Below, in pieces: positions 29,701 through 39,948 of a DNA stretch of 45,094 bases. Source of the DNA: Amycolatopsis thailandensis. GTDB lineage: Bacteria; Actinomycetota; Actinomycetes; Mycobacteriales; Pseudonocardiaceae. Numbering within the stretch: position 1 is the stretch's first letter; each line of letters opens with the position of its first letter. A program made the position numbers and the translations under genes. The stretch spans positions 1 to 45,094 of the forward strand of contig NZ_NMQT01000045.1 in assembly GCF_002234405.1 (NCBI RefSeq), read 5' to 3'. The notes beneath the pieces are model-generated. The model was not told where the DNA came from, searched no databases, and was given only the letters and a program-made list of their open reading frames with translations.

Positions 29701-32700
29701 GAAGGCCTGCTGTTCCACTCCATCGACGAGCGCGGCCCGGACGTCTACGCGGGCATGCGGGTCCTCACCCTCGACGGCCCGCTGGACGCCGCCCGCTTCC
29801 GCTCGTCCTGGCAGACCCTGGTCGACAGGCACGACGCCTTGCGGGCGAGCTTCCATCAGCTCGGGTCCGGCACCGGTGTGCAGGCGGTCGCCCGCCGGGT
29901 GACGCTGCCGTGGCGGGAGACCGACCTGTCCCAGCTGCCCGAGGCCGAGGCGCTGGCGGAGTTCGAGCTCCTCGCGGCGGAGGCGCACGCCGACCGGTTC
30001 GACCTGACCAAGGCTCCGCAGCTGCGCCTGCACCTGGTGCGTTTCGCGGAACGCCGGCACCGGCTGATCCTTTCGTCGCACCACATCTCGGCCGACGGCT
30101 GGTCGCTTCCGGTCTTCCTGGTCGAGGTCATGGCGGCGTACGAGTCCGGCGGTGACGGCCGGACCCTGCCGGTCCCGACGTCGTACCGTGAGTACCTCGC
30201 GTGGATCGCCCGCCAGGACAACGCGGCCGCGAGGGAGGCGTGGCGGACCGCGCTCGCGGGACTCGACGAGGCGACCCGGGTCGTACCGCCGGAGTCGATC
30301 GCCACCCCCATCGAGCCCGACCGCGTGCGGTTCGCGCTCGACGACGAGCTGAGCGGGCGGCTGACCGAGTTCACCCGGCGGCACGGCGTCACGATGAACA
30401 CGCTGTTCCAAGGGGTCTGGGCGCTGTTGCTGGCGCGGCTGACCGGGCGTGAGGACGTCGTCTTCGGCACCACGGTGGCCGGGCGGCCCCTGGAGATCCC
30501 CGGCGTCGAGTCCGCGGTCGGCCTGTTCATGAACATGCTGCCGGTCCGGGCCCGCCTCACCGGCGCCGAGAAGTTCGCCGACATGCTGGCGGACCTGCAA
30601 GAACGCCAGGTCGCGCTGATGCCGCATCAGCATCTCGGGCTGACCGAGCTCACCCAGGTCGCGGGGCCCGGCGCGGCGTTCGACACGATCGTCGTCTTCG
30701 AGAACTACCCGCCGCCGCCAGAGCCGTCGGACGATCCCGGTGTCCTCGCCATGCGCCCGGCGGGGATCCCGGACGACAACGGGCACTATCCGCTGTCCCT
30801 GCGCGCGTCCGAAGGCGGTGGCGTCCACGGTGAGGTCATCTACCGGCCGGACGTGTTCGACCGGACACGCGCCGAGGAGTTCCTCGCGTCGATCGTCCGG
30901 GCGCTGGAGCAGGTGGTCGCCGATCCGCTGGTCCCGGTCGGGCGGGTCGGCCTGATCGGGCCGGAGCACCGCCGTCTGGTCGTGGACGGATGGAACCGGA
31001 CCGACGCGCCACTCGTGACGGACACGCTGCCGTCGCTGGTCCGCGCCCAGACGGACCGGACGCCGGACGCGGTGGCGGTCGAGGATTCGGCGCGGAGCCT
31101 GACCTACAGCGGGCTGGTGGACGAGGTCGAGGCGCTGGCCCGGCTGCTCGTCGGCGCGGGAGTGCGGCGCGAGGTCCGGGTGGGCGTGCTGGTCGAGCGT
31201 TCGGCCGAGCTGGCGGTGACCCTGCTCGGGGTCACGTTCGCCGGTGGGGCGTTCGTCCCGGTCGACCCGGACTATCCGCGTGACCGCGTCGAGTTCATGC
31301 TCGCGAACTCGGCACCCGAGGTGCTGGTGTGCACGAAGACGACGCGGGCGTTCGTGCCCGCCGCCTTCGCGGGAACGGTGCTGCTGCTCGACGAGCTGCC
31401 CGACGCCGATCCGAACGTGGTGCTGCCGCCGGTGGCCCCGGAAGACGCGGCGTACGTGATCTACACGTCGGGGTCGACGGGGGTGCCGAAGGGCGTCCAG
31501 GTCACCCACTCCGGCCTCGTCAACCTGGGGTACGCGCATATCGAGCGGATGGCCGTGACGGCGTCCTCGCGGATCCTGCAGTTGTCCGCGATCGGTTTCG
31601 ACGCCATGGTTTCCGAGCTCTACATGGCGCTGCTGGCCGGCGCGACCCTGGTGCTGCCCGACGCCGCGAACATGCCGCCCAAGGTGACACTGGGCGACGC
31701 GATCCGCCGGGCGGGCATCACGCACCTGACCGTGTCGCCGAGTGTGCTGGCGAGCGAGGACGACCTGCCCGACACCCTGCGGACCGTGCTGACCGGCGGC
31801 GAGGCGCTGACGGCCGCGCTGGTGGACCGCTGGTCGCCGGGGCGCCGGGTGATCCAGGCCTACGGGCCGACGGAGACGACCATCTGCTCGACGATGAGCG
31901 CCCCGTTGTCCCCGGGGCACGACGTCGTCCCGCTCGGCGGCCCGATCCACAACGTGCGGCACTACCTGCTCGACGCTTTCCTGCAGCCGGTGCCGCCCGG
32001 GGTGACGGGGGAGCTCTACATCACCGGCGTCGGGCTCGCCCGCGGCTACCTCGGGCGTCCGGGCCTGACGGCGGAACGGTTCGTCGCCAGTCCGTTCGCG
32101 CCCGGCGAGCGCATGTACCGCTCCGGCGACCTGTTCCGCTGGGACCCCGACGGCCAGCTGAAGTTCGTCGGCCGGGTCGACGCGCAGGTCAAGGTGCGCG
32201 GCTACCGGGTCGAGCCCGCCGAGATCGAGGCCGTGCTCTCGGAACATCCGGGGGCCGGTCAGGTCGCGGTCTCCGTCCGCACCGACGGGCGGGGTGAGAA
32301 ACGTCTGGTGGCCTACGTCGTCCCCGCCGAGTCCGATGTGGACGGTCTGACGGCCGCGCTGCGGGCACTGGCGGCCGAACGGCTGCCGGAGTACATGATG
32401 CCCGCCGCGTTCGTGACGCTGGACAAGATGCCGCTCACCCCGAACGGCAAGCTCGACCACAAGGCGTTGCAAGCCCCCGATTTCGCCGCGATGGCTTCGA
32501 AACGGGAGCCGAGCACACCGATGGAGGCCCTGGTGTGCGGGCTGTTCGCGGAGGTGCTCGGCCTGGACCGGGTGGGGGCCGACGACAGCTTCTTCGAACT
32601 CGGCGGGGACTCGATCACCTCGATGCAGGTGTCCGCGATGGCCCGACGGGAAGGGCTGGCGCTGACCCCGGGCCAGGTGTTCGCCGAGAAGACGCCGGAA

Positions 32701-32835
32701 CGGCTGGCGGCGCTGGTCAAACCGCTGCCTGTCGAAGACGAGACCGCCCCGGAGCCGGAACCGGACGGGGGCACGCTCGTCGCGCTTTCCCTTGATCAGT
32801 TGGAACAACTCGAGGCTGGACTGTCCGGCGACTAA
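20710..32835 (+). CDS. NRPS, modules 4-6 (C-A-T-E, C-A-T-E, C-A-T)
   Basis: This 4041-aa trimodular NRPS adds residues 4-6. Conserved positions: C4 HHAIMDG from 142, A4 YTSGSTG from 604, T4 Ser986, E4 HHLVVDA from 1153; C5 HHLLLDG from 1617, A5 YTSGSTG from 2070, T5 Ser2457, E5 HHLVADV from 2643; C6 HHISADG from 3124, A6 YTSGSTG from 3585, T6 Ser3968. Specificity residues: A4 DIFHLGLLCK and A5 DAVHLGLLCK, both classic Hpg codes; A6 DASTLGAICK, a Tyr/beta-hydroxytyrosine code. E domains in 4 and 5 but not 6 give D-D-L, as in this antibiotic class. I chose ATG 20710 because AGGGGA lies just upstream; an in-frame ATG at 20692 is less well placed. It ends in an acidic tail ([12 protein letters not shown]). 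Confidence 0.96.
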   Translation: MAQSRIEDFWPLSPLQEGLLFHTVYDDEGPGVYVGHWILELDGAVEAARLRAAWEALLARHAALRACFRQRKSGETVQLIARQVELPWREADLSHLDDPAEAVRELAEEDRTAKFDLANAPLLRLTLIRLAEDDHRLVVTCHHAIMDGWSMPIVFDELSMLYAADGGPLDLPEARSYREYLAWLDRQDKEKTLSAWSAELRGAEEPTLVAPAGQGSAPSLPDNIMIELPEDLTRSVAELARANGLTLNTVVQGAWGFVLAQLSGRTDVVFGAVVSARPPDLPGVEAMVGLFLNTVPVRVRLDGSKPVLGLLAELQKRQSALISDHYIGLADIQKTAGPGALFDTLLVVQNFPRELGEADSGETFRITITQGKEAAHYPLTLVAVPGESMLLNLDYVTERFSRDDALAILDRFTGVLRQLTEAREITVAELDLTSAADRRSVLNDWGTATQVAPNRLAPELIDGQVERRRDGIAVDDGDSALSYGELAEYAERLAGYLRDRGVRRGDRVAVVMERSPGLIATLLAVWKAGAAYVPVDPAYPMERVKFMLADAEPAAVVCAEAYREAVLDGGIAPIVLDPRTRQAVSEQARLSVGVAAADVAYVMYTSGSTGTPKGVAVSHGDVAALVGEPGWRVGPEDTVLMHASHAFDISLFELWVPLVSGARVRLAGSGVVDGAALAGYVADGVTAAHLTAGAFRVLAEEAPESVAGLREVLTGGDAVPPSAVDRVRRTCPDVRVRHLYGPTEATLCATWWVLEPGDPAGSVLPIGRPLSGRRVYVLDAFLRPLPPGIAGELYLAGAGVAQDYLGRPVLTAERFVADPFAPGERMYRTGDLACWTDQGALAFAGRADDQVKIRGYRVEPGEIEVALAELPGVGQAVVVPRDGHLIGYVVAEAGKTLAPERLRGELSETLPEFMVPAAVLVLDVLPLTVNGKVDRQALPEPDFASKSAGREPATEAERILRGVFAEVLGLEEVGLEDSFFELGGDSISSMQVAARARREGIPLTPRLVFEHRTPERLAALAPEARKSTVDTGIGEVPWTPVMLALGEDALRPGFAQARVVVTPAGFDQDAFVSALRAVLDTHDLLRARVESVGRLTVPEKGSAAALVTRVAAGDVDEIAEREAAALDPSTGTMVRAVWLDAGAEPGRLVLVAHHLVVDAVSWAILLPDLRSAYDAVKSGETPALEPATTSFRQWARRLAEQALSASTVAETEYWAAVLDGVEPLPERGTGQAHSWSGTVSGGVARDLVARVPGAFHCGIQEVLLAGIAGAVARWRGDDAAVLVDVEGHGRHAADDEDLLRTVGWFTGVHPVRLDVSGADPASGELLKAVKDQVRAVPGDGLGFGLLRYLNPETGARLAALPSAQIGFNYLGRAGAGTETGAWQTVGGALGGGRNAVQAHALEIGADVQDTPEGPRLRLVIDGRDLEPAAVERLGEAWLETLTGLAALADGPGGHTPSDFGLVKLTQRDVSELEAAAPGLADIWSLSPLQEGMLFERAFEEGGVDVYQTQRILDLDGPLDAGRLRAAWSDLVERHASLRASFHDLGAGETVQVVVDEVEIPWREKDLSHLGETAANAEVERLLAEDSAARFDVTKPPLLRLLLIRLGADRHRLVLTAHHLLLDGWSTPLVLGETATGYAGGQAKPAPSYRDYLTWLSRQDEEATRAAWRAELAGADEPTLVDADAGKTMVLPDECSEWLPEEPTRALVEFARGHGLTLSTIVQGAWALVLARLARRTDVVFGTVVSGRPAEVPDVERMVGMFINTVPVRVRLDGGVPVLDLLQDLQRRQSALTEHQYMGLQEIQKAAGTGAVFDTVLMTVNFPLDAAGLGDDGGVSISSIRTRTGTTFPLSLSVMPGERLQIHLSYRPDRIAGETAAEIARQVVRVIEQVVAEPSLPVGRLTVTSEPARASVVERWNATGEPADDSSVLELFRRQASLSPEAVAVEEGGRTLSYTGLDRESDRLAGYLAGIGVRRGDRVGVVLERGVDLVVALLAVWKAGAAQVPVNVDHPADRIERMLTDAGVSVALCAEATRDGVPDGIEPVVVGAPGIGDAKAPEVTVAAQDVAYLMYTSGSTGVPKGVAVPHASVAALASDPGWSQGPDNHVLLHASHAFDASLVELWVPLVSGARVVVAEPGTVDAGRLREAIARGVTTVHLTAGAFRAVAEESPESFLGLREILTGGDAVPLASVVRMRQACPDVRFRQLYGPTEITLCATWLVLEPGVATGGVLPIGRPLDGRQAYVLDAFLQPVAPNVTGELYLAGAGLAHGYAGAHALTAERFVANPFTAGERMYRTGDLARWTDQGELVFGGRADSQVKIRGYRVEPGEIEVALTCVPRVAQAIVVAREERPGEKRLIAYVTAEDGQGLDSGAVREHLAARLPEYMVPAVVLVMDAFPLTLNGKIDRAALPAPEFTAKRAGREPRTGTERLLCGLFAEILGLDEVGADDGFFELGGDSILSMRLAARARREDLVFGAKQVFEQKTPAGIAAVAERGGRLPAVAEDGVGEVPWTPVVRELIEHDSGALNGGALAQWVTVGAPGDLTVDALTAGLAAVIDTHDLLRSRIVETEGEQPRLVVSERGAVDVTGLVERVEAGAGDLDEVAERHAGAAAARLDPVGGVMVRAVWVDAGPGRVGRLAVVAHHLVADVVSWRILLPDLQTATEAVAAGREPGLDPVDVSFRRWARTLTEQAAARDAELATWTEILDGAETRLGELDPKRDTISTSGRKTWTLPGERASVLVEKATSAFHCGVHEVLLATLAGAVAGWRGGTAVVVDVEGHGRQALEDLDLSRTIGWFTGVHPLRLDTAGIDPAEAIAGGAAAGRLLKGVKENVRSVPDGGLGYGMLRHLNEETGKALSVLPKAEIGFNYLGRFSSRPEGDAEPWQMVGTIGGAAGQDLPLRHVVEIDAAVLDGDGGPELTLTVTWAGRILTEAEAESLGKTWLDMLTGLATHVGAGGPGGHTPSDFPLVSLAQNEVEEIEAAVPELLDIWPFSPLQEGLLFHSIDERGPDVYAGMRVLTLDGPLDAARFRSSWQTLVDRHDALRASFHQLGSGTGVQAVARRVTLPWRETDLSQLPEAEALAEFELLAAEAHADRFDLTKAPQLRLHLVRFAERRHRLILSSHHISADGWSLPVFLVEVMAAYESGGDGRTLPVPTSYREYLAWIARQDNAAAREAWRTALAGLDEATRVVPPESIATPIEPDRVRFALDDELSGRLTEFTRRHGVTMNTLFQGVWALLLARLTGREDVVFGTTVAGRPLEIPGVESAVGLFMNMLPVRARLTGAEKFADMLADLQERQVALMPHQHLGLTELTQVAGPGAAFDTIVVFENYPPPPEPSDDPGVLAMRPAGIPDDNGHYPLSLRASEGGGVHGEVIYRPDVFDRTRAEEFLASIVRALEQVVADPLVPVGRVGLIGPEHRRLVVDGWNRTDAPLVTDTLPSLVRAQTDRTPDAVAVEDSARSLTYSGLVDEVEALARLLVGAGVRREVRVGVLVERSAELAVTLLGVTFAGGAFVPVDPDYPRDRVEFMLANSAPEVLVCTKTTRAFVPAAFAGTVLLLDELPDADPNVVLPPVAPEDAAYVIYTSGSTGVPKGVQVTHSGLVNLGYAHIERMAVTASSRILQLSAIGFDAMVSELYMALLAGATLVLPDAANMPPKVTLGDAIRRAGITHLTVSPSVLASEDDLPDTLRTVLTGGEALTAALVDRWSPGRRVIQAYGPTETTICSTMSAPLSPGHDVVPLGGPIHNVRHYLLDAFLQPVPPGVTGELYITGVGLARGYLGRPGLTAERFVASPFAPGERMYRSGDLFRWDPDGQLKFVGRVDAQVKVRGYRVEPAEIEAVLSEHPGAGQVAVSVRTDGRGEKRLVAYVVPAESDVDGLTAALRALAAERLPEYMMPAAFVTLDKMPLTPNGKLDHKALQAPDFAAMASKREPSTPMEALVCGLFAEVLGLDRVGADDSFFELGGDSITSMQVSAMARREGLALTPGQVFAEKTPERLAALVKPLPVEDETAPEPEPDGGTLVALSLDQLEQLEAGLSGD

Positions 32836-32853
32836 CGCTTTAAGGAGCAGATC

Positions 32854-35800
32854 GTGACCGTTGACGACACCCGCGCGAAGCCGCGTTCGAGCGTGGAGGA
32901 CGTCTGGCCTCTTTCGCCGCTACAGGAAGGAATGCTCTACCACACCGTCTTGGACGACGACGGGCCCGACACCTACACCGTGCAGACCGTCTACGGCATC
33001 GACGGACCGCTGGACGCCGGGCTGCTGAAGGCGTCGTGGCAGGCCCTTGTCGACCGCCACGCCGCGCTGCGGGCCTGTTTCCGTTACGTCAGCGGCGCTC
33101 AGATGGTCCAGGTGATCAAGCGGGACGCCGAGATCCCTTGGCGCGAAACGGATCTCACCGGACTGCCCGAGGACATCCTCGACAGCGAGGTGGACAGGCT
33201 GGCCGCGGACGAGCTGGCCGAAAGGCTGAGCATCGACGCGGCGCCGCTGATGAAGCTGCACCTGATCCGGCTCGGCCCGGAGCGTCACCGGCTCGTGCAC
33301 ACGCTGCATCACGTCCTGGTCGACGGCTGGTCGATGCCGATCCTGCACCGCGAACTCGCGGCTATCTACGCCGCGGGGGGCGACGCGTCCGGCCTGCCCG
33401 CCACTGTGTCCTATCGGGACTATCTCGCCTGGCTCGGCAAGCAGGACAAGGAAATCGCCCGGGCGGCCTGGCGGAAAGAGCTCTCCGGACTGGACACGCC
33501 CACCACGGTCGCCCCGGCCGATCCGGGTCGCGTGCCGGACATCCACACGACGGTGGTCGAGCTGTCCGAGGAATTGACGGACGGTCTCGCGCGGCTGGCG
33601 CGCGGCCACGACCTCACGTTGAACACCGTCGTGCAGGGTGCCTGGGCCGTCGTGCTCTCGCAGCTCTCCGGTCGTGACGACGTCGTGTTCGGCGCGACAG
33701 CCTCGGGGCGGCCCGCCGATCTGGCCGGCGTGGAGTCGATGGTCGGCCAGCTGCTCAACACCCTGCCGGTGCGGGTCCGGCTCGACGGTGCGCGACCGGC
33801 CGTCGAGCTGTTCGGCGACCTGCAGCGCGACCAGGCGGCACTCATGACCCACCAGCACCTCGGCCTGCAGGACGTGCAGGCCGTCGTCGGGGCGGGCGCG
33901 GTCTTCGACACGCTCGTCATCTACGAGAACTTCCCCCGCAAGGGACTCGGGCGGTCGGCGGACGGCGGCCTGAGCCTGATCCCGGTGAAGCGCGGACGGA
34001 ACTCGTCGCACTACCCGTTCACGCTGATCACCGGTCCCGGCGAGCGGATGCCGCTGATCCTCGACTACGACCAGGGTCTCTTCGACGAGGCGGCCGCCGC
34101 ATCGGTCGTCGGCGCGCTGTCGCGGGTGTTGGAGCGGCTCGTCGCCGAACCCGAGGTCCTCGTCGGCCGTCTGACGCTGGCGAGCGAGGCCGAGCGCGCC
34201 CTGGTGGTGGACACCTTCAATGCGACCGACGGCCCGGTGCCGGGGGAGTCCGTGGTCGAACTGTTCGCGCGGCGGGTGGCCACGGCGGCGGACGCGGTGG
34301 CGATCACCGACGCGGCGGGCACGAACCTGACCTACGCCGAGGTCGACCAGGCGTCGAACCGGCTGGCCCGGTACCTCGCCGAGCGTGGCGTCGGTCGCGG
34401 CGACCGGGTCGGGGTGGCCATGGAACGGTCGCCGGAACTGTTGATCGCGTTCCTGGCGATCTGGAAGGCGGGCGCCGCGTACGTCCCGGTCGACGTGGAG
34501 TACCCGGCCGAGCGGATCGCGTTCATCCTCGGCGACTCCGGCGTCTCGACCGTGCTGTGCACCCAGGCCACCAGCGGGGTCGCACCGGAGGACGCGATCG
34601 TCCTCGACGCCCCGGAAACGCGGACGGCCGTCGACGCTCTTCCCGCCACGGCACCGGAATTCCGGCCGAGCGCGAGCGATCTCGCGTACGTCATGTACAC
34701 CTCGGGATCCACCGGCCTGCCCAAGGGCGTGGCGATCCCGCACGGCGCCGTCGCCGGTCTGGCGGGCGACGCGGGCTGGCAGCTCGGTCCCGACGACGGC
34801 GTGCTGATGCACGCGACGCACGTCTTCGACCCTTCGCTCTACGCGATGTGGGTCCCGCTCGTCACCGGCGGCCGGGTCCTGCTCACCGAACCGGGCGTAC
34901 TGGACGCGGCCGGGGTGCGCCAGGCGGTGGCACGCGGCGCGACCGCCGTCCACCTCACCGCCGGCAGTTTCCGCGCCCTGGCGGAGACCTCGCCGGAGTG
35001 CTTCGCGGGCCTGACCGAGATCGGCACCGGCGGCGACGTCGTCCCCGCGCAGTCCGTCGAGAACCTGCGGCGCGCTCAGCCCGGTCTGCGGGTGCGGAAC
35101 ACCTACGGGCCGACCGAGACCACGCTGTGCGCGACGTGGCTGCCGATCGAACCCGGTGACGTGATCGACCGGGAACTGCCGATCGGTCACCCGATGACCA
35201 ACCGGAAGATCTACCTCCTCGACGCCTTCCTGCGCCCGGTCGCGCCGGGAGTGGCCGGTGAGCTGTACATCGCGGGCACCGGCCTGGCACGCGGATACCT
35301 CGACAGCCCGGGCCTGACGTCCGACCGGTTCGTGGCTTGCCCGTTCCTCCCCGGTGAGCGCATGTACCGCACCGGGGACCGGGCGCGCTGGACCCGCGAC
35401 GGCGAGGTCGTGTTCCTCGGCCGCGGCGACGAGCAGGTGAAGATCCGCGGCTACCGGGTCGAGCTGGGCGAGGTGGAGGCCGTGCTGGCTGCCCAGCCGG
35501 GCGTGGTCGAAGCGGTCGTCATGGCGCGGGAAGACCAGCCGGGCGAAAAGCGCCTGGTGGGCTACTTCGTCTCCGACGGCAAGGACGCGGGGCCGGAGGA
35601 GATCCGGCGGCAGATGGGGCTCGTCCTGCCCGCGTACATGGTCCCGCTCGCGGTCATCGCCCTGCCCGGCCTGCCCGTCACGCCCAACGGCAAGGTGGAC
35701 CGCCGGGCCCTGCCCGCCCCGGATCTCGCGGGGCAGGCGGCGGAGAAGGCACCGGAGAACGAGACCGAGAAGGTCCTGTGCGCGCTGTTCTCCGAGATCC

Positions 35801-38454
35801 TCGGTGTCCCGCAGGTGAGCGTCGACGACGCTTTCCACGACCTGGGCGGCAGTTCGGCGCTGGCCATGCGGCTCATCGCGCGCATCCGCGAGGAACTCGG
35901 CGCGGATCTGCCCATCCGGCAGCTGTTCTCGTCGCCGACGCCCGCCGGTGTCGCCCGTGCGCTCGCCGCGAAGTCCCGTCCCCCGCTGGAAGCCGTCGAG
36001 CGGCCGGACCGCGTGCCGCTGACCGCGCGTCAGCTCCGCGCCTGGCTGCTGGCCAGCCCGGGAGACGAGGCCGCCGGACTGCACATCTCGGTCGCGCTTC
36101 GCTTGCGCGGCAGGCTGAACGTGCCCGCGCTGGCGGAGGCTTTCGGCGACGTCGCGGCCCGGCACGAGATCCTCCGGACCACCTTCCCCGGTGACGCGCA
36201 GAGCGTTCACCAGCACATCCACGACGCCTTGGCGGTCGAGCTGGCCCCGGTCCCGGCGACCGAGGAGGAGCTTCCCGGGCTTCTCGCGGAGCTTCGCGAG
36301 CGGCACTTCGACCTGACCGAAGAAGTGCCGTGGCGCTGCGACCTCTTCGAGCTCTCGGAAAAGGCGCACGTGCTGCACCTCAAGGTGCACCGGATCCTGG
36401 CCGACGACGAGTCGCTCGACGTGCTCTTCCGCGACCTGGCCGCCGCGTACGGCGCGCGGCGTTCGGGCCGCGTCCCGGAGCGCGCGCCGCTGGCGCTGCA
36501 GTTCGCGGACTACGCGATCTGGGAGCGGCGGCTGCTCGACGACGAGCGCGGGCAGGACAGCCTCATCAACGAGCAGATCACCTTCTGGAAGGCCAATCTG
36601 GCCGGGATCGACGGCGAGACGGTGCTCCCGCTCGACCGTCCCCGGCCGGTCGTCCCGTCGCGGCGGGCCGGCACGGTCGCGGTGCGGCTGGAGGCCGGGC
36701 CGCACGCCCGGCTGACCAAGGCGGTCGCCCCGGTCGGCGCGCACGTCCTCCAGGTGGTGCAGGCCGCGCTCGCGGTCCTGCTGGTCAAATCCGGCGCGAG
36801 TGACGACGTCGTGATCGGCACGTCGCTGCCGAAGGACGACGACCTCATCGACCTCGAGCCGATGGTCGGGCCGTTCGCCCGGCCGCTCGCCCTGCGGACG
36901 AACCTCTCGGGCGACCCCTCCTTCCTGGAGGTCGTCACCCGGGCGCAGGAGGCGGCCCGGACCGCGCGCCTGTACCTGGACCTGCCGTTCGAAAAGATCG
37001 TCGAGCTGCTGGACCTGCCGGGTTCGCTCGCCCGCCATCCCGTGTTCCAGGTGGCACTGGAGGTGGGCGAGGAGGACCTCGGCGCGTGGGACGCGACGGA
37101 ACTGCCCGCCCTGCGCACCGAAGCCGAGCCGGTCGGGCCGGACGCGTTCGAACTCGACCTGTCGTTCAAGCTCACCGAGCGCCTCGACGAGGAGGACGAA
37201 CAGGACGGCATCGACGGCACCCTGCACTACGCCACCGATCTCTTCGACGAGGCCACGGCCGAATCGCTGGCACGGCGGCTGGTCCGCGTCCTCGAACAGG
37301 TCGCGGAAGACCCGCGGCTGCGCATCAGCGAAGTCGACCTCGCTCTCGACGACACCGAACGGGACCGTCCGGCCGAGGCACCGGCGAAGTGGGCAGGCGC
37401 CGTGCCCGCGGTGGCCGCCGAACTGGCCGAGGGCGGCCCGCTCGGCGCGCTCGTGCTCGACGACGAGCTGCGGCCCGTCGTCGCGGGCGCCGTCGGCGAT
37501 CTGTACCTCACCGGGGCAGTGGTGGACGCGAGTCCCGCCGAGAAGACTGTCGTCTGCCCGTTCGGTACAGAGGGGAGGCGGATGGTGCGCACGGATCTGC
37601 TCGCCCGCTGGAACGCCTCCGACGCACTGGCCGTGGTGGGCGAGCGGCGGCTGCCGGGTGCCGCGGCGGCGACCGGCACGGGTGACTTCGAGGTGCTGCT
37701 TCCGTTGCGGGAAGGCGGAAACCGGCCGCCGCTGTTCTGCGTCCACGCGAGTGGCGGGCTGAGCTGGAACTACGCGCCGCTGCTGCGGAGCCTTCCGCAG
37801 AACCAGCCGGTGTACGGCCTCCAGGCGCGCGGCCTGGCCCGTACCGAACCGCTGCCGTCCACTGTGGAGGAGATGGCGGCCGATTACGTCGAGCAGATCC
37901 GCACCGTGCAGCCGTCCGGGCCGTACCACCTGCTCGGCTGGTCGCTCGGCGGCCGGATCTCGCAGGCGATGGCCACTTTGCTTGAAGCGCAAGGGGAAGA
38001 AGTCGGCCTGGTCGCCCTCCTCGACGCCTACCCCACCGACGTCGGAAGGCTGCCGCGCGCGCAGCGCGGCACCGAAGCCGACGAGGAGGCCGACGCCTTC
38101 GACAAGCAACAGGACCAGCAACTGGCGCTCGCCGCCGGAGTCGCCCGCGACGCCGGCGCCCGGACGAACCTGGAGGAGGTCATGGGGCACCTCCGCCGGA
38201 TCGGGCCGGAGCACACCGCCCGGAGCTTCACCAGCGACATCCTGCTGTTCGTCGCGACGGAGAACCGGCCCTCGCATCTGCCCACCGAGGTCGCGATCGC
38301 CAGCTGGAAGCCCCTCACCAGCGGGACCGTCGAACCACACGAGATCGCGACCGGTCACATGGAAATGCTGCAACCCGCGGCGCTGGCCCAGATCGGGGCC
38401 GTCGTCGCCGAGAAGCTCCGGCCCCGGCCGGAGCGCGAAAGGACGCAACGATGA
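32854..38454 (+). CDS. NRPS, module 7 with X and thioesterase domains (C-A-T-X-TE)
   Basis: This 1866-aa terminating NRPS adds residue 7 and releases the cross-linked heptapeptide. C7 has HHVLVDG from 152; A7 has [11 protein letters not shown] from 615 and specificity residues DPYHGGTLCK, the Dpg code; T7 is [10 protein letters not shown] with Ser1001. The X domain (about 1050-1470) resembles a C domain, but its active-site motif is HRILADD (from 1179), as known for the P450-recruiting X domain of glycopeptides. Residues about 1530-1602 look like a remnant of an A domain (see findings). The thioesterase (about 1615-1866) has GWSLGG with Ser1697, an LLDAYPTD acid region and a late GHMEML histidine. 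GTG 32854 follows AAGGAG. Its stop overlaps the MbtH start (ATGA). Confidence 0.96.
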   Translation: MTVDDTRAKPRSSVEDVWPLSPLQEGMLYHTVLDDDGPDTYTVQTVYGIDGPLDAGLLKASWQALVDRHAALRACFRYVSGAQMVQVIKRDAEIPWRETDLTGLPEDILDSEVDRLAADELAERLSIDAAPLMKLHLIRLGPERHRLVHTLHHVLVDGWSMPILHRELAAIYAAGGDASGLPATVSYRDYLAWLGKQDKEIARAAWRKELSGLDTPTTVAPADPGRVPDIHTTVVELSEELTDGLARLARGHDLTLNTVVQGAWAVVLSQLSGRDDVVFGATASGRPADLAGVESMVGQLLNTLPVRVRLDGARPAVELFGDLQRDQAALMTHQHLGLQDVQAVVGAGAVFDTLVIYENFPRKGLGRSADGGLSLIPVKRGRNSSHYPFTLITGPGERMPLILDYDQGLFDEAAAASVVGALSRVLERLVAEPEVLVGRLTLASEAERALVVDTFNATDGPVPGESVVELFARRVATAADAVAITDAAGTNLTYAEVDQASNRLARYLAERGVGRGDRVGVAMERSPELLIAFLAIWKAGAAYVPVDVEYPAERIAFILGDSGVSTVLCTQATSGVAPEDAIVLDAPETRTAVDALPATAPEFRPSASDLAYVMYTSGSTGLPKGVAIPHGAVAGLAGDAGWQLGPDDGVLMHATHVFDPSLYAMWVPLVTGGRVLLTEPGVLDAAGVRQAVARGATAVHLTAGSFRALAETSPECFAGLTEIGTGGDVVPAQSVENLRRAQPGLRVRNTYGPTETTLCATWLPIEPGDVIDRELPIGHPMTNRKIYLLDAFLRPVAPGVAGELYIAGTGLARGYLDSPGLTSDRFVACPFLPGERMYRTGDRARWTRDGEVVFLGRGDEQVKIRGYRVELGEVEAVLAAQPGVVEAVVMAREDQPGEKRLVGYFVSDGKDAGPEEIRRQMGLVLPAYMVPLAVIALPGLPVTPNGKVDRRALPAPDLAGQAAEKAPENETEKVLCALFSEILGVPQVSVDDAFHDLGGSSALAMRLIARIREELGADLPIRQLFSSPTPAGVARALAAKSRPPLEAVERPDRVPLTARQLRAWLLASPGDEAAGLHISVALRLRGRLNVPALAEAFGDVAARHEILRTTFPGDAQSVHQHIHDALAVELAPVPATEEELPGLLAELRERHFDLTEEVPWRCDLFELSEKAHVLHLKVHRILADDESLDVLFRDLAAAYGARRSGRVPERAPLALQFADYAIWERRLLDDERGQDSLINEQITFWKANLAGIDGETVLPLDRPRPVVPSRRAGTVAVRLEAGPHARLTKAVAPVGAHVLQVVQAALAVLLVKSGASDDVVIGTSLPKDDDLIDLEPMVGPFARPLALRTNLSGDPSFLEVVTRAQEAARTARLYLDLPFEKIVELLDLPGSLARHPVFQVALEVGEEDLGAWDATELPALRTEAEPVGPDAFELDLSFKLTERLDEEDEQDGIDGTLHYATDLFDEATAESLARRLVRVLEQVAEDPRLRISEVDLALDDTERDRPAEAPAKWAGAVPAVAAELAEGGPLGALVLDDELRPVVAGAVGDLYLTGAVVDASPAEKTVVCPFGTEGRRMVRTDLLARWNASDALAVVGERRLPGAAAATGTGDFEVLLPLREGGNRPPLFCVHASGGLSWNYAPLLRSLPQNQPVYGLQARGLARTEPLPSTVEEMAADYVEQIRTVQPSGPYHLLGWSLGGRISQAMATLLEAQGEEVGLVALLDAYPTDVGRLPRAQRGTEADEEADAFDKQQDQQLALAAGVARDAGARTNLEEVMGHLRRIGPEHTARSFTSDILLFVATENRPSHLPTEVAIASWKPLTSGTVEPHEIATGHMEMLQPAALAQIGAVVAEKLRPRPERERTQR
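37441..37659 (+). pseudogene. Vestigial adenylation-domain segment inside the last NRPS
   Basis: In frame between the X and TE domains (residues about 1530-1602). [17 protein letters not shown] matches [17 protein letters not shown] of A7 in the same protein, and [20 protein letters not shown] matches [19 protein letters not shown]. The following [12 protein letters not shown] aligns with [16 protein letters not shown]. The A3-A5 core, the specificity pocket and the A10 lysine are absent, so it cannot adenylate. It is a decayed domain fragment within an intact gene, not a separate broken gene. Confidence 0.7.
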
Positions 38455-38660
38455 GCAATCCCTTCGACAACGAAGACGGCTCCTTCTTCGTGCTCGTCAA
38501 CGACGAGGGCCAGCACTCGCTGTGGCCGACCTTCGCCGAGGTGCCCGCCGGTTGGACCCGCGTGCACGGCGAGGCGCCCCGGCAGGAATGCCTCGCCTAC
38601 GTCGAGGAGAACTGGACGGACCTCCGCCCGAAGAGCCTCATCCAGGAAGTCGGTAGCTGA
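38451..38660 (+). CDS. MbtH-like protein
   Basis: MbtH-like proteins bind NRPS A domains and help their folding or activity. The 69-aa protein has the full signature: [19 protein letters not shown], then [26 protein letters not shown], including the conserved tryptophans. It starts at ATG 38451, overlapping the stop of the last NRPS by 4 nt, so it is made in step with it. Likely clients are the tyrosine-activating A domains of this assembly line (or a separate Bht-forming NRPS outside the window); which ones cannot be seen here. Confidence 0.97.
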   Translation: MSNPFDNEDGSFFVLVNDEGQHSLWPTFAEVPAGWTRVHGEAPRQECLAYVEENWTDLRPKSLIQEVGS

Positions 38661-38668
38661 GCGGCGCT

Positions 38669-38697
38669 GTCCAGCCGTTCGATGCGGTCAGTTGGAC
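38669..38697 (+). promoter_or_regulatory. StrR/Bbr-type operator before oxyA
   Basis: GTCCAG (38669-38674), 17 nt, TTGGAC (38692-38697): one mismatch from GTCCAA-N17-TTGGAC. It lies in the 81-nt gap between MbtH and oxyA, 44 nt before the oxyA start. It implies a separate activator-dependent promoter for the P450 genes. Confidence 0.7.
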
Positions 38698-38717
38698 GAG
38701 CCCCGCGCTCGTCCGAC
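38691..38717 (+). terminator. Stem-loop overlapping the oxyA operator
   Basis: GTTGGACGAG (38691-38700) pairs with CTCGTCCGAC (38708-38717), 10 bp with one G-T wobble, around a 7-nt loop. It shares the TTGGAC half-site of the operator. It may end the NRPS-mbtH transcript or only reflect extra regulator half-sites (GTCCGA at 38711). Confidence 0.4.
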
Positions 38718-38741
38718 TGACCCCGGGAAAGGACCTGTGCA

Positions 38742-39923
38742 GTGGAAGCGTTCGAGGAGCTCAACGTCGTCCTGCCGACGGAGATGCACTGGCGGGACCG
38801 GTTCGACCCGGTTCAGCTGCTGCTGGATTTCATGGCCAAGGGCCCGATGACCGAATTGGGCACCGAGGAGGACGGTGAGGGCCGGACAGCCTGGCTGGCC
38901 ACCGGTTTCGACGAGGTCCGCCACGTGCTCGGCTCGGACAAGTTCAGTTCCCGGCTCCTCTACGGCGGGACGGCGTCCGGCATCACCTTCCCCGGCTTCA
39001 TCACCCAGTACGACCCGCCGGAGCACACGCGACTGCGCCGGGTGCTGTCGCCCGCGTTCTCCGTCCGGCGGATGGAACGGTTCCGGTCTCAGGTCGAGCA
39101 GGTCGTCGAGGACACCCTGGACGCCATCGACTCCATCGGCGGCCCGCTGGACTTCGTCCCGCATTTCGGCTGGGCCATCGCGACCACGGCGACCTGCGAC
39201 TTCCTCGGCATCCCCCGGGACGACCAGACGGAGTTGTCCCGCAGCCTGCACGCCAGCCGGGCCGAGCGGTCGGGCACCAGGCGCGTGGCGGCCGGGAACC
39301 GGTACATGACGTACATGAGCCAGAACACGGCTCGCACGCGTCGCGACCCCGGCGACGACATGCTCGGCGTCGTCGTGCGCGAGCACGGGGACGAGATCAC
39401 CGACTCGGAACTGACCGGGCTGGCCGCGTTCGTCATGGGCGCGGGCGGGGATCAGGTGGCCCGGTTCCTCGCGGCGGGCGCGTGGCTGATGGTCGAGGCG
39501 CCCGAGCAGTTCGATCTGCTCCGGGAGAAGCCGGACGTCATCCCGGACTGGCTCGAAGAGATGGTCCGGTATCTCAGCACCTCCGAGAAACTCACCCCGC
39601 GCATCGCGACCGAAGACGTTCGCATCGGCGATTCCCTCGTCAAGGCAGGGGATACCGTCACCTGCTCCTTGATCGGTGTGAACCGCCGGGACTTCCCCGC
39701 ACCGGAGGATCGGTTCGACATCACCCGGCCGAAGACGCCGCATGTCGCGTGGGGGCACGGCATCCATCACTGCCTCGGCAGGCCGCTGGCCGATCTGATC
39801 TTCCGGGTGGCGATCCCGGCACTGGCGACCCGCTTCCCGAAACTCCGGCTGGCCGAGCCGGACCGCGAGATCAAACTGGGGCCGCCGCCGTTCGACGTGA
39901 AAGCCCTGCCGCTCGACTGGTGA
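38742..39923 (+). CDS. oxyA: Cytochrome P450 OxyA (D-O-E ring)
   Basis: OxyA couples residues 2 and 4 through an aryl ether (D-O-E ring) on the peptide still bound to the NRPS. The 393-aa P450 has the heme-ligand motif WGHGIHHCLG with C344 (Trp where Phe is usual), the ExxR motif in EEMVRYLS and GIPRDDQ, the PRDD segment by which Oxy enzymes contact the X domain. The I-helix reads MGAGGDQVARF and lacks the usual acid-alcohol pair. GTG 38742 follows a GAAAGGA-like site. It is first of four adjacent P450 genes; assignment to OxyA rests on N-terminal sequence (LNVVLPTEMHWRDRFDP) and gene order. Confidence 0.9.
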   Translation: MEAFEELNVVLPTEMHWRDRFDPVQLLLDFMAKGPMTELGTEEDGEGRTAWLATGFDEVRHVLGSDKFSSRLLYGGTASGITFPGFITQYDPPEHTRLRRVLSPAFSVRRMERFRSQVEQVVEDTLDAIDSIGGPLDFVPHFGWAIATTATCDFLGIPRDDQTELSRSLHASRAERSGTRRVAAGNRYMTYMSQNTARTRRDPGDDMLGVVVREHGDEITDSELTGLAAFVMGAGGDQVARFLAAGAWLMVEAPEQFDLLREKPDVIPDWLEEMVRYLSTSEKLTPRIATEDVRIGDSLVKAGDTVTCSLIGVNRRDFPAPEDRFDITRPKTPHVAWGHGIHHCLGRPLADLIFRVAIPALATRFPKLRLAEPDREIKLGPPPFDVKALPLDW

Positions 39924-39948
39924 CACCGCGAAAGCTTTGAGGAGAATC

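Noticed and set aside
37441..37659. Functional extra A domain in the last NRPS
   Set aside because: Only about 70 residues remain, with no A3, A4 or A10 core, so it is treated as a relic.
32920..38448. 1842-aa minus-strand frame opposite the last NRPS
   Set aside because: Antisense of a multidomain NRPS with all catalytic motifs on the plus strand.
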